From: Pyrenophora tritici-repentis | Lineage: Eukaryota > Ascomycota > Dothideomycetes > Pleosporales > Pleosporaceae | Assembly: GCF_003171515.1 (NCBI RefSeq) | Contig: NC_089391.1 | Location: 3,348,001-3,412,000, forward strand | Length of the DNA stretch: 64,000 nt | Direction: 5' to 3' | Shown: piece after piece, positions 43,880-54,201 of the stretch | Layout of the letters: every line of letters begins with the position of its first letter | How positions within the stretch are numbered: the stretch's first letter is position 1 | Made by a program: the position numbers and the translations under genes | Notes under the pieces: model-generated | Seen by the model: the letters and a program-made list of their open reading frames with translations, nothing else | Told to the model about the DNA's origin: nothing | The model's database searches: none

Positions 43880-44704
43880 TGTTCCCGCGTAAGATGAGAT
43901 TGGATGAGATACGAAGGGATGACCATCAGTGTAACAGCTTACCCGTCCAGTGCTGAGTGAGTGTGCAAGCGGGGCGCTGACTGTGCAAACGGGGCGCTGA
44001 CTGTGCAAACGGGTGTTCGTGATGGGGTAAATGCCGCGGTTGGTCAACACGCGTCCAACCGGCGCCACAAGAACGCTCTAGGGCCACACTTTTGATTCCA
44101 CAATGCAGCATGTGACCAGGTTCAGTTTGAAGAAGCAAGGCTCGAAACAATAGCGGGTAGAATGAATTGCTTTATCGCTGATGTCAGAGTGATGCGGGAC
44201 GCAGGAGCTGCGCCGCCCGCAGCTTAACCTGGTTTCGGAGGAATGCAAGCTGGCAGACTTAGGCGATGGCACGTGCTCACGCGTCACTATTGCCCCGTAT
44301 CTCAGATGCCATGTCTTCGAACATAATCATGAATTCTCTAACTGTGTCAAAACCCCAAAGGTTCTTTAATTAGCTAATTTCTATACATTCCTGGCCCACT
44401 TTGGCGACACACAGGTACTCCATGACACGAGCCGATCCATTCTATGCCGTAGTGTCCCTTTTTTATGCCCCATTTTGAGTCTTTTTGCTTGCTAAACTAC
44501 CAGATACACCCACCGTCGCCTGTGGCCGCATGATATCTAGCTGGCGCTCCGTAAATGGACCCTGCCACTGCAAAAAGAAGAAAGTTTACGGACTCACCAC
44601 ACAGTCCCAGCCATAACTGGCAAAAACTACAAATGATAGATTGAATAGTAGTGCAGAGGAAAGGAAAACGCTTGAACGCTGCAAACAAAACACAGAACTC
44701 CGCC
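43880..44704. other. Intergenic with a short tandem repeat
   Basis: 825 bp lies between the unknown gene's start and the glycosyltransferase gene's stop. It contains the 20-bp tandem repeat at 43961-44015; otherwise nothing is recognised. Confidence 0.55.
43961..44015. repeat. 20-bp tandem repeat, about 2.7 units
   Basis: The unit CTGTGCAAACGGGGCGCTGA occurs at 43981, with a copy differing at two bases at 43961 and a partial third at 44001. It lies 80-135 bp upstream of the start chosen for the preceding gene, so it is either promoter or 5' leader sequence. Confidence 0.8.
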
Positions 44705-46123
44705 CTACTGATGCACCTCCTTGCATCGCTGATGATTCGCCCAAGCCATGAACTTATCCTTGTTCCATCCACTCTTCCATTGCAGGACCTTGACTTCGTC
44801 ATTGACTTTCCACTTTTGTCGGTCAGTATGCCTGCCGAAACGTATACTGCTGCTCAAGTGACATTTTGTCTCGCGGTTCTCGTTCCAATTGGTTGTTTGG
44901 ATTGAGGAGTAGGACCACTGTACGCAATATCTGAACTTTTCACAAGACTCTCTGCATGCATTTGGCGACGCCTCCCCAGATTGAGCACGATCGCTTCCTG
45001 GTTGGTCGCCGTCAAATAGAATGTTCCAACGTGAGTTCGACGATTCGGACGACAGGTTGTCCCAGTCGTCCCGGGTGTAGTTGAGGTTCTCGGGCGCCAT
45101 GAAGCGGTTGAAGACGTCTGCGAACCGTATGGAGATGAGGTCGTGTGGCTGTTCCTGCTCCATTTTGTACAGGTGGTTGAGGATGTCTGGGGCGACATGG
45201 TGCATGATCAACACTGGCTCGCACCAGAGAGAGGGCATAAAGGGTATCGTTGTAGGATCGAAGCCAGATATGCCGGGCCATACGCTTACGAAATCGTGGT
45301 TGAGCTCTTCCTTTATCATGCCGGAAACAAAGTCAAAGGCATACGTGTAATTTGCGATCTGTTTTCCCCAATCCCGCGCCAAATGCCTGCGGACCTCGAA
45401 TAGCTCTTTCATAATTTTTCCCGAAACGATAAAGGAGTTGCCACCGGCGGCAAAAGGGTCGGGGACCATGTAGGTTGGTGGTGTAGGTGGGTTCCCGAAG
45501 AAATGTGGCTCCTTCGGGTCGTGCTGGCTGAGCCAATCCACAAGATTGGGTCGGTTGATATACGTGTCATCCCATGCAAACACGTACCAGCTCCTTCCCG
45601 GTCGGTATTCCCAAGCAGCTGCCATGGTCTGCAATATCTTGTACTTGTCCAGCATAACCATTGCCTTATTCTCCTCCTCGGGATTGTCATTCTTCAGCTG
45701 AATCAGCGGTATGCTTCTCTGCGCATATTCGATCTGCGCCCGATATCTTTCCAACCCCTCCGTTTTCTTTATGAACTGCTGCCCATATCGCCAGATGACG
45801 TCAAAGATGGGCCATTTCCCAACCTCAGTTTGCAAGTCGGAGAAGAGCAGTAGCATGCCATGGTCCTCGTCGGCCGTGTTGAGGATAAGGGGCGGGATTT
45901 TGATGTAGGCGTTATTCGCCGTCGTGGTGACGGATACGACGAGTTGTTCGTGCTGGATGGTGTGGGGGCCGAGAGGAGTTTCCTGCGAGCGGCGCTTGCT
46001 CGGGGGTAGTTCTTCATCGTCGTACTCGCGCGGCCATCCTTTCAGCCAGAAGAAGGCGTATATAAGGAGTGCGGTGAGGAGTAGGCGTGCCGGACGTGGC
46101 ATGTGCTTGCGGAAGCTGGACAT
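44705..46123 (-). CDS. GT31-like glycosyltransferase, type II membrane protein
   Basis: A 472-aa frame from ATG at 46123. Residues 13-30 (RLLLTALLIYAFFWLKGW) form a signal anchor after a short basic cytosolic tail, so the protein should sit in the Golgi with a luminal catalytic part. A DxD-type metal site occurs in WYVFAWDDTYI, preceded by a K(Y/F)xxLQ-type segment and followed by WLSQHDP and FFGNPP. GGNSFIVSGKIM and the later DFVSGMI are like those of fungal family 31 (C1GALT1/fringe-type) transferases. A C-terminal Cys-rich stretch (ACRESCEKFRYCVQWSY) resembles a PAN/apple-like module. The sugar donor and acceptor are unknown. Confidence 0.82.
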   Translation of the reverse strand: MSSFRKHMPRPARLLLTALLIYAFFWLKGWPREYDDEELPPSKRRSQETPLGPHTIQHEQLVVSVTTTANNAYIKIPPLILNTADEDHGMLLLFSDLQTEVGKWPIFDVIWRYGQQFIKKTEGLERYRAQIEYAQRSIPLIQLKNDNPEEENKAMVMLDKYKILQTMAAAWEYRPGRSWYVFAWDDTYINRPNLVDWLSQHDPKEPHFFGNPPTPPTYMVPDPFAAGGNSFIVSGKIMKELFEVRRHLARDWGKQIANYTYAFDFVSGMIKEELNHDFVSVWPGISGFDPTTIPFMPSLWCEPVLIMHHVAPDILNHLYKMEQEQPHDLISIRFADVFNRFMAPENLNYTRDDWDNLSSESSNSRWNILFDGDQPGSDRAQSGEASPNACRESCEKFRYCVQWSYSSIQTTNWNENRETKCHLSSSIRFGRHTDRQKWKVNDEVKVLQWKSGWNKDKFMAWANHQRCKEVHQ

Positions 46124-48740
46124 GGTCGCTGTGAGACGACGGGGTCATCTGCTTCTGGGGTGGCCAAAGGAGTGTATAGAATAGAGAGTCGGGTGGAGAA
46201 AACGGGCTGTTGGAATTGCGCAAACTTTGTTTCAGTCAGCCCATTGTGATAGTCGCTGTCAGAGAAGATGAAGACGTCCATGGCCACAGTCAGGGATGCG
46301 CCGAGCCTAGACCGGGCGAGGAGGCCCGAAGACATTCTTGGTGTGGCGCAGCCAATGGAAAGAAAAGAGGACACGCGTCAGGGACTACGGAAATGCCATG
46401 CTTGCACGCTTGATAGCATACCTATGACAAAGCTCGATCCGATTTTGCATGATTGCCTGAAACATACAGCTGTCATACGACTGAAACCATTCCGCTGTCA
46501 CAGTTCATGCTGCTTTGGGCAATTTAGCCAATTCCCTGTACCTAGGTAGCGACCACCAACAGTCCGGCATCTCCTACTTTTCTCTCTCCCTTGTCCATCT
46601 GTATTGCTCATCGTTGGCCTCTGCCGACGGCGCTGTCAGCATCGAAATCACCTCGTTGCTAATGCCACATGTCCAAAATGGCCGGGAATAAGCATGACGC
46701 GCATCCGGCGCTTAACTCCGTCACCCACTCCTAACACCGCTACCAACCCACATTTGACCCAACCGCTACACTAACACCCTAACCCTACCGCCTTCTTTGC
46801 AGTAAGTCCTTAGCGCCTCTTATATTATCTCTCTTAGTATGCAAGTACACTACGAAAGAAGTGTCCAAAAAGATCAAAGAGAAGAGCCTATCGTCCAGCT
46901 CCAATGCTAGATTTTTCTTGAAGTTACATTTACTTGACAAGACGTCGATGTTGAAAGAACTTGTCTGATCCACTACTTTAACCCACTATTATCGCTTCGA
47001 TCTCAATAGTATATCCACAAATTCCTACACCTTATCGTGGCCATAAAGCCTCTGCATTCTAAGTATAATACAATTCACCTGAACCTAGACATCTAACTGG
47101 CCCGCCTCCATTCTTAGCTGGCATTACGTATGTAGGCTCTCGCCATGTAGGGAATTGTGGATTAACATTCGGGTTGTCCCCGGTGCGCTAAGAAAACACA
47201 TTAGAATTAATATACTAATCAAAACATCAGGGCGTATAGTTCTTATCGTACGCAATATGTGTTGCGACCTGCAAGCTCGCAAGCCCTGCCGCCGTCGCCT
47301 GGTACACCGGCACTACAAAAGAATTAGGCCATTGCTCCAGTTGCAAAGACAAAAAGAGGAGCAATGAGTTCCATGATAGCAAGAGGGATGTTAGTAGACG
47401 TAAATACAATAATATGAGGCAGGATCCGATGAATCGATGAGAGAAGGTAAGGTCGAATCACTCGTTAACGCTTTCGTCGGATCTGTAAATCGGTAATTGT
47501 CCAGTTTCGTACACCGGGGATGAGTACCGAAATGAGAGGATGGGCTGATAGAGAAATGCTTCCAAGAAGCTACCAGCTACGCAGTATATATATTAAGGGC
47601 TGGAAAGAAGAGGGTGCTGACATCATGTTCCTCAGATGGGTTAGGCGGGGACATCCTTGTCTTGGGCCAATTATACAATTGAGATTGCATCATCCCTTAG
47701 GAGAGCTGACTGCGCGATACCATGCAAATCGGCGTTTGGTTCTAGGCCTGTCTGTGATCATCTCCAGCACTGTACTTACAGGCTGTTTACTCAAGATCCT
47801 GGGCAAACCAGCCTTCTTTCTTGTACGTCTATCCCCAGATCACATAAGTCGTCGCCATGGTTGATGATGGCTTGGTGATAGAGATGATATGTAGGTTCAT
47901 GTCAGAAAGTTACGCGGGATCTGTCGGCGCGTTAGTCGCGAGCGGTCAAATCTCACCAAACCCAAGTTCGGCGTGTCGTTGCACCGCTTGTGCATTTTAT
48001 GCAGTGATATAGTCTACTTACATTTTCAGGAACATTTCTAGGTCTCAGTTATACACGCTTCAGTTGGTCTTTTAAGATGCGGCAAATATCATGATTGCTT
48101 GTTCCGCTTACTTAACCGTATAGACACACAGTAGACATAACGCTATATAGAATGCTGTTTGTAACACGAGCATCTTTAAAGTAGAATTATATAAGTTTAG
48201 CGCATAGTCTAAGGTTTTACACTATCTAGGTCGTAAAGAAGCAGGATAACCAATTACTTTGAACCCGCAAGGTAGCTAGAAGTTAGGTGCGTATTTCTTA
48301 AGATATCTGATTAGCGGTTACTATATAGTGTTTCGATAATGTGAAAGATGAACGAGCGGTAGAGCACCTAATCTGACAGTATCAATACGATATTCTTACC
48401 CTTCTGAGGGACGTTGAAAATTCCATAGCGTGACCTTTTCACTGGAGCACGCTGTGCAAAAGCATCAACTGGCCTTGTCGTTAAACTCTGGAACGCTTAC
48501 GATTATTTCATACCTGCAGTTCTCAGGGCTTTCAGTGGGCCATTCACATTCTGCGCTGTCACAACAAGGAATACCCTCATATACCGGTTGTAGAGGTAGG
48601 AGATGGCGCCCTCTAAGAAGCGAAACAGTGACCATACCGAGAGCACGACCTGAGCACGTGGCATCAAGAAACAAAGCAGAATCGAAATTGCTTGTAGACA
48701 TACATTAGAGGCTCCAGGTTTACGCTTGGTTTCTCGCAGG
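46124..48740. other. Long gene-poor stretch
   Basis: About 2.6 kb with no gene I can support. It contains several short frames without family signal, a two-unit telomere-like CCCTAACCCTA near 46780, and increasingly AT-rich sequence after 46.8 kb. It may contain old transposon relics, but I could not align any part to the elements in this window. Confidence 0.5.
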
Positions 48741-48749
48741 ATATACATG

Positions 48750-48910
48750 CACAGTCCGCAACAATCAATTAAGTGGGTCCTAGAAGGTTCAGATTGGATT
48801 GATTGATTACCGCTTTAAGCCTAGTAGTTACCTATAGGAGTTTAAGCCCTACCTAGATAGGTAAGTGGGTCTAGGAGAGTGACCGGATTGAATTGATTGT
48901 TGCGGAGTCT
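48750..48910. mobile_element. Foldback MITE 1 with 9-bp target duplication
   Basis: TCCGCAACAATCAATT near the left end (48756-48771) is repeated inverted at the right end (complement in AATTGATTGTTGCGGA, ~48891-48906). The flanks ATATACATG at 48741-48749 and 48911-48919 are identical, a 9-bp target duplication. There is no coding capacity. Same family as the element at 49059. Confidence 0.82.
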
Positions 48911-49058
48911 ATATACATGTGGCGTGAAAAGCGGTAAAATCAGTTATATTTACGTCTACTAACATCCCATAAAGTCTCAGATGACCTTAGAAACCAGTTG
49001 AAATGGGGCAGAGAGTAAGCTTGTTTACGTGTGAAAATGAGTTTGAATGACTTCCTAA

Positions 49059-49186
49059 CAGACTCCGCAACAATCAATCGATCGACATGATTGATTCCTA
49101 TATAGGTTAAAGAGTTACTTTATTAGGCAGCCTTTAACCTAGATAGGAATCAATCATGCCGATCCGATTGATTGTTGCGGAGTCTG
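49059..49186. mobile_element. Foldback MITE 2 with 8-10-bp target duplication
   Basis: The termini CAGACTCCGCAACAATCAATC and its complement are near-perfect inverted repeats, and the interior is also palindromic (GATTCCTATATAGGTTAAAG against CTTTAACCTAGATAGGAATC), so the whole ~128 bp is a hairpin. The flank CTTCCTAACA occurs at 49051-49060 and again at 49187-49196, meaning an 8-bp duplication if CA belongs to the element, up to 10 bp otherwise. The size fits hAT (8) or Mutator (9-10) transposases. It does not share its ends with the hAT element at 50506. Confidence 0.87.
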
Positions 49187-49196
49187 CTTCCTAACA

Positions 49197-49981
49197 GCAT
49201 CATCTTTTCGAACGTCCTGGGGTGAAGATATCTAGGTAAAAAACACAGTCTAAGGCTTTATACAACCACTCTTGTTGTGTCGTGCTGAGGCGATGATTAT
49301 GAATTCATAATTCTCCAATAATTCTTCTCTTTGAACCTGTCGTAAAAACTTAAGAATCTTGTTTGCTGTGGGATCTTGTCTTAGCTATGTTTAAGTATCG
49401 TAAGGTGTAGACAAAGAGATGTGGGTTGCACTTTATCAAATCTGTACACAATAACAATCAGTCTTGAATCAGGGTTAGAAAGGGGTATAAGATGATAAAC
49501 TATACACAAATCGCTTGTAAATAATTGATGTGCCCTAACTTCTTTCCTAGACCTCTCACCTATCATGATGCACCATGAAAGTATGTTGCTGATTTTCGAT
49601 GATAGTACCTATATTCACAAAGCGTATATATGAGACTAACCACCCTTGTCTTATTTTTCGAGCTCAGCTATTGGAATCCGTCACCAGACAGCTTTTGGTC
49701 ATGAGAAGATTTCAAAAGGCCATTTTGGTCTGGAATTGAAATATCTCCGCAGTGGTATGTGGGATTGACACACAATGGAGGATAAATTTCATTGTATGGA
49801 AACATCGCAGACGGAATACACTGTGAAATTTACAGTGTTGAACAATGTTTCCATCACGTCTACCTACAACATCACGCATGAGGACTTCGAAATATAATAT
49901 AAAAGAAAGTTGTATTTTTCCCAGTAAGCCAAGATATACCAATAGCCAAACAATCAGAGAACCACACAAGTCACAAAAAAT
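49197..49981. other. AT-rich intergenic stretch with a palindrome
   Basis: About 785 bp without a recognised gene. It includes the 57-bp imperfect palindrome at 49797-49853. Confidence 0.5.
49797..49853. repeat. 57-bp imperfect palindrome
   Basis: Outer arms TGGAAACAT (49797-49805) and ATGTTTCCA (49845-49853) enclose the near-palindrome CACTGTGAAATTTACAGTG (~49819-49837). It lies ~130 bp upstream of the truncated ORF at 49982 and could be a hairpin, a protein-binding site or the core of another foldback element. Confidence 0.7.
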
Positions 49982-50505
49982 ATGGATACTCATAGTCGAT
50001 TTGGCCAAGGCCATCACAATGATCACATAATCCTTATGTGGGCTGTTATGACCATATCTCGATTCAACGAACTGTTTCCCTCCCTGGAGGAGGCGAACAC
50101 CGTGTTTCGCAGTATCGAAACCAAAGCCAAAGCTCTACGACTTCGGTATAGATTCGACAAGGTGGCCCAAATCTTCTGCAGCAATGACATGGACCCCTGG
50201 GCTGGTGTCCCAACAGAAGAGGTTACCAAACTCTTCCTCGATATGGATAACGCAGCCAATGACTTTTATAACCGCACTGCTGAGGGTAGACAGATACTTC
50301 ATGGGGACTATGAAGGAATCGCTTATATCCTCAATGAGTTTGCCATGTACTTATTCAGAAGGAACGGACAAGAACAACCAGACGCTGACGGTGAAGTGCC
50401 GATATTTAGAGCTATTGCACAACAGATTGCTGAGGTTTTGGACGACACTACTATAACATCCCGTTTTGAAGCGTTCAACCAGCCCATGGCTAGCAGACTT
50501 GCTAT
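49982..50505 (+). pseudogene. Unknown ORF truncated by a hAT insertion
   Basis: The frame from ATG 49982 has gene-like composition for ~174 residues: MDTHSRFGQGHHNDHIILMW, then FNELFPSLEEANTVFRSIE, an amphipathic helical region, DPWAGVPTEEVTKLFLDMD and FEAFNQPMASRLAIS. At 50506 it runs into the terminus of the hAT element, so the last 38 residues of the 213-residue frame (to 50623) are transposon-encoded. The original 3' part is not found on the far side of the element, where a Fot1 fragment lies instead. I do not recognise the protein family; a fungal single-copy or accessory gene is likely. Confidence 0.6.
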
Positions 50506-53500
50506 CAGTCAGGTAACTCAGTTCGAACTGACTGAACTGACTGCCAAGACTCAGTTCAGTCAGTCAGTTCTTGAGGCAGCTGGACGTCAGTCCAGTCAGT
50601 TCAGAAGCCTCCAGACTGACTGAACTGACTGACGTTAGACTGACGTTAGCTGTTTTTAAAGCAGTATTTTAGAGTTGTGAAAGCCACATTTAGTGCGGCT
50701 TCGAAGCCGCGCTAGTCCTAGATATAAAGACACTAATCCTATATAAGTTAAAGCATCTAGCTTTAAGCTAATTAGAGTTTGCGGAAATGCGCTACCCGGT
50801 GCGCACCTAGTAAGCCTTTCGCGTCGCGTCGCGTCGCGTCTGCTATACACACGACGCTAGACTACTGTTGCCATAATACTTCTTGGTGTACTTCATGTCT
50901 ACTCCCTCTAATTCAGGCCTTCGCCGCCTTGTAGAATGCGACAAGCGCAATTCTCCTCTACCATCGCTATCAAATGCGCCTACTGTTGGCGATACTGCGA
51001 GCGAGGCCCAGGCTGATGAGCCCTTGGCAGTACAGGCGGACTTCCCCAACGACGGCGACGACGACGACGACGACGACAATTACGACGGGCTTGATTTTAA
51101 GCGTGTGCCGTATCTTGAGCGGCGCCAGGTTGAGCGTAATAGTCGCGGTGGGCCAAAAAGCTGGATCTACCGCCACGGCTGGGCCGTCTGGCACCGCAAG
51201 TACAAGAAAAACTACTGGCTTTGCCGGTACTGCCATCAACGACGGAAGCAGGAGGCTTGCTACGAGGCTGACAGCACTACAAACGCCGGCCGACACCTCT
51301 CAAGCAACAAGCCTGGACACTCACACGGACCTAACGGACCTGTACCAATTGCTAGCCGGGAGGGCAATATTATGGGCGCGCTCGCAAAGTCCCAAGTATA
51401 TATTATGAGGTCTAAAGGGATAGAAGTATCGCAAGAGGTAGCAAACGAGATAGCAGCAAGCTTTTCAACCTCTCGATTTCAGGACGCGCTGAAGGACTGG
51501 GTAGTCGCGGACAACCAGAGCCTTCGCGTAATAGAAACGCCGCAGTTTCGAGCCATGATTGCGGCCGTGAGCCCGCTAGCCGAAGCTCTCCTTTGGCGTA
51601 GCCACTAAACGCTCCACGATCATATTATTACTGAGTACAATACATACATACTAGCTGTTGCCAACTACCTTCGCGAAGCCCGGTCGCTTATACACGTGTC
51701 ATTCGACAACTGGACTTCAACTGGTGGGCAGTATGCTTTTACTGGCCTCTGCGTACATTACCTTAACAGCGAGGGCAAGCTAGTTGACCACCTGCTTGGG
51801 TTGCCTGAGCTACACGGGGCGCACACTGGCAATAATATTGCCGCTGCAGCAACAACAATACTTCGGCTATTTGGCGTTGACAACGCGAGGGTTGGGTACT
51901 TTGTGCTTGACAACGCAAGTAACAATGATACTGCAGTTGAGTCCTTAGCAGAGGAGTTTGGCTTTATCGCAAGCGAGCGGCGGCTGCGGTGCTGCTGCCA
52001 TATACTCAACCTAAGCGCACAATTAGTAATTTGGGGCAAAGACCGTAGCGCGTACGAGAATGAAGCCGCACACCTTGAGGAAGAGGAGAAGTACATGGAT
52101 GAGTGGCGCAAATACGGTCCTGTTGGCGTCCTCTTTGACGTGATTGCGTCTATCTGTACGCCTCAAACTCGACAACTACTAGAGCGCCTACAGTGCGAGG
52201 AGGCAGAGTCTCTAGGTGTTACACCCCACATCCGGCAGCTTGTGAAGCCTGTTAAGACACGCTGGAATAGCTATTTCAACACGTTTGTCCGTGCAGCTGA
52301 GCTACACGGCCCTATCGATGGCTATATTGAGTGTAAACTTGAGGAGCATAGTGCTGCAACAGCAACCTCACGACGCCGGAAGAATCGTGAGCAGCTCCCT
52401 GCTGCCCAGCCACGGTTATATATACGCGAAGGGGGTCTAAGCGGCAAGGACTAGGCGACAATAACAGAATACATTCGACTCCTTGAGCCATTTGCCGAAG
52501 CTACACGGCTACTTAAAGGTCGCGGCCGACACGGCCGACACGGCGCTATATAGGAAGTTCTAGTAACGTTTGAGTAGCTTCTTAACCAGCTTAAGGCTCT
52601 CAAAGACCGCCTTAAGGATGTAAATTACGAAGATCTAGATGCGCCTGAAGATCATCTTATTACAAACGTTAACCTTGCACATTGTAAGCTTGCTAAGTAC
52701 TACGCAAAATTCGATAACGCGCCTGTCTACTACACTGCTACAATACTACACCCGCACTACAAACACCACCTCTCAGCGCTCTGGAAGGTGCCTGACACCC
52801 ATGTCACTGCCCGTGACGGTGTCCACTATCGCGACGGCTGGCTTGACAATAACCACCGGGCATTCCTGCGTATGTGGCAGGGGCGGAAGGACTCTGCAGC
52901 CACTTCAGCTCACACTGTAACGCCGCCGCGTAAGAAGCCCCGGCTAGGGATTTCAACGTCGCGATCAGCTTTTCTACAGTCGTCAATTGAGCAAAGCACA
53001 CGGCAGTTAGAGGCAAGCCTTGCTGAGGATGAGTATGAGATATGGAAGCGGCAACCAGCGTTAGCTGAGGAGGATTGGCTGTCTCTTAATCCGCTTCTAT
53101 ACTGGGAGTCAGTTGCTGGGCAGTTCCCTATACTCTCAAAGTTCGCTATTGACGTCCTAACAATACCAGCAGCAGCGGCAGACTGTGAGCGGACTTTCAG
53201 CGAGCTTGGCGACATGTTAGGCACCCGGAGACTCCATATGAAGCCAGAGCTTATTTCAGCTTTGCAGAGCTTGAAGAGCTGGAAGAGGCTTGGTATACAG
53301 CCAACAACTACCTCAGCTTCTGGGCTAGCGCGCACACTATCAGAGGAAGAAATCTCAAAAGTACAGGAGCATTTATCTCAGTTCGACGTCAGGTAACTCA
53401 GTTCAGTCAGTCCAGTCAGTCCGCAGGCCGCGGCGACGTCAGTTCAGTCAGTCAGTTTTAGTTTAATTGAAAAGTCTTGGCAGTCAGTCCAGTCCAGTTC

Positions 53501-53560
53501 AGTGACCTCAGGACGTCAGTTCAGTCAGTCCAGAGAGCTCCGGACTGACTGAACTGACTG
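50506..53560 (+). mobile_element. hAT-family DNA transposon, RIP-affected
   Basis: A 3055-bp element. Both ends carry many copies of CAGTCAGTTC-like subterminal repeats (50506-50640 and ~53387-53560), with termini CAGTCAG and CTGACTG. The block GTCAGGTAACTCAGTTC occurs at both sides in direct orientation (about 50508 and 53389). The inverted match extends outward to TTGCTATCAGTCAG / CTGACTGATAGCAA, and no direct 8-bp target duplication is visible. The transposase lies on the plus strand. A (CGCGT)4-like run is at 50818-50838. Confidence 0.85.
50895..53396 (+). pseudogene. hAT transposase with four in-frame stops
   Basis: One continuous frame of 834 codons from ATG 50895 to TAA 53394-53396 is interrupted only by TAA 51606, TAG 52452, TAG 52551 and TAG 52575. 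Each stop is one C-to-T step from CAA/CAG, or one G-to-A step from TGG for the TAGs. Domains in order: an acidic poly-Asp tract (GAC repeats at ~51047-51076), a BED-type zinc finger (WHRKYKKNYWLCRYCH ... NAGRHLSSNKPGH), the RNase-H-like hAT core (VSFDNWTSTGGQYAFTGLCV; CCHILNLSAQL), and a C-terminal hATC dimerisation domain (SKFAIDVLTIPAAAADCERT, FSELGDMLGTRR). All domains remain recognisable, so decay is recent or mild. Confidence 0.9.
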
Positions 53561-54114
53561 ATAGCAACTCTGGAAGTAGTACGGGAGCGAGATAAGATAG
53601 AGGAGAAACTCCAAAAAGCACAGGCCAAGAAGCAGCGTGAGGAGGTTCAACTGCAGCGTCAAGTTAAGCTCGAGGAGAAGCGTGTAGAGAGGCAGAGGCT
53701 CAAGGAGATAAGGGAGCTTGAGCGAGCTGAGAAAGCAGCTGAACGCGCGCGCAAAGTTGAAGCTCAACACCAGAAAAAAGCCACCCAACAAGCTCAACAA
53801 CGCAAGCGTAAAGCCTCAAGAGCGCCCTCTTCTAAGAACAAGCGTCAAAAACGAGCGATGGAGGATAGAGCTCGCGATAGAGTTGCATCTCCTCCATCGC
53901 CTCCACCACCAAAGACCACATCACGTGGCCGCAACGTCAACCTCCCACAAAAATTCAGATAGTACAAGTTAATCGCAAGTATCTAATTACTGCAATGCTA
54001 TGTTTTTATTAATATTAAGCTATTGTGTGGTGTTGTACAGCTTCAAATTTGAGATCGCTAAGATGGTGTTCGCGGGGCATGAGATGAATCCGGGCACAAG
54101 GTGCACGGACACGT
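53561..54114 (+). mobile_element. 3' fragment of Fot1-type element, copy C
   Basis: The right end is the copy A terminal repeat (complement of ACGTGTCCGTGCACC, ending at 54114) followed by TA, with two mismatches to copy A over ~34 bp. The internal sequence matches the corresponding end of copy A in inverted orientation. The left part is missing exactly at the hAT right terminus. Frame 53561-53962 is open and encodes the C-terminal transposase coiled coil (RERDKIEEKLQKAQAKKQRE ... RKRKASRAPSSKNKRQKR) without stops, so this copy is less mutated than copy A. Confidence 0.83.
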
Positions 54115-54201
54115 TACACCTTCAATCTAACGTGGCGCACTATCCCTATCCATGCAAAACCATGCACAATTGCCCACTTCTCCACCCTCCCAGATCACCA
54201 A

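Noticed and set aside
46268..46549. 93-codon plus-strand frame upstream of the GT31-like gene
   Set aside because: Composition and position suggest promoter sequence; no recognisable domain.
46778..46790. CCCTAACCCTA, telomere-like sequence
   Set aside because: Only two units, in a region of low-complexity ACCC-rich sequence; too short to claim an interstitial telomere.
48465..48748. Short minus-strand frames with a Cys-containing stretch, considered as a small secreted protein
   Set aside because: No signal peptide, overlapping alternative frames, and location next to MITEs; not supportable.
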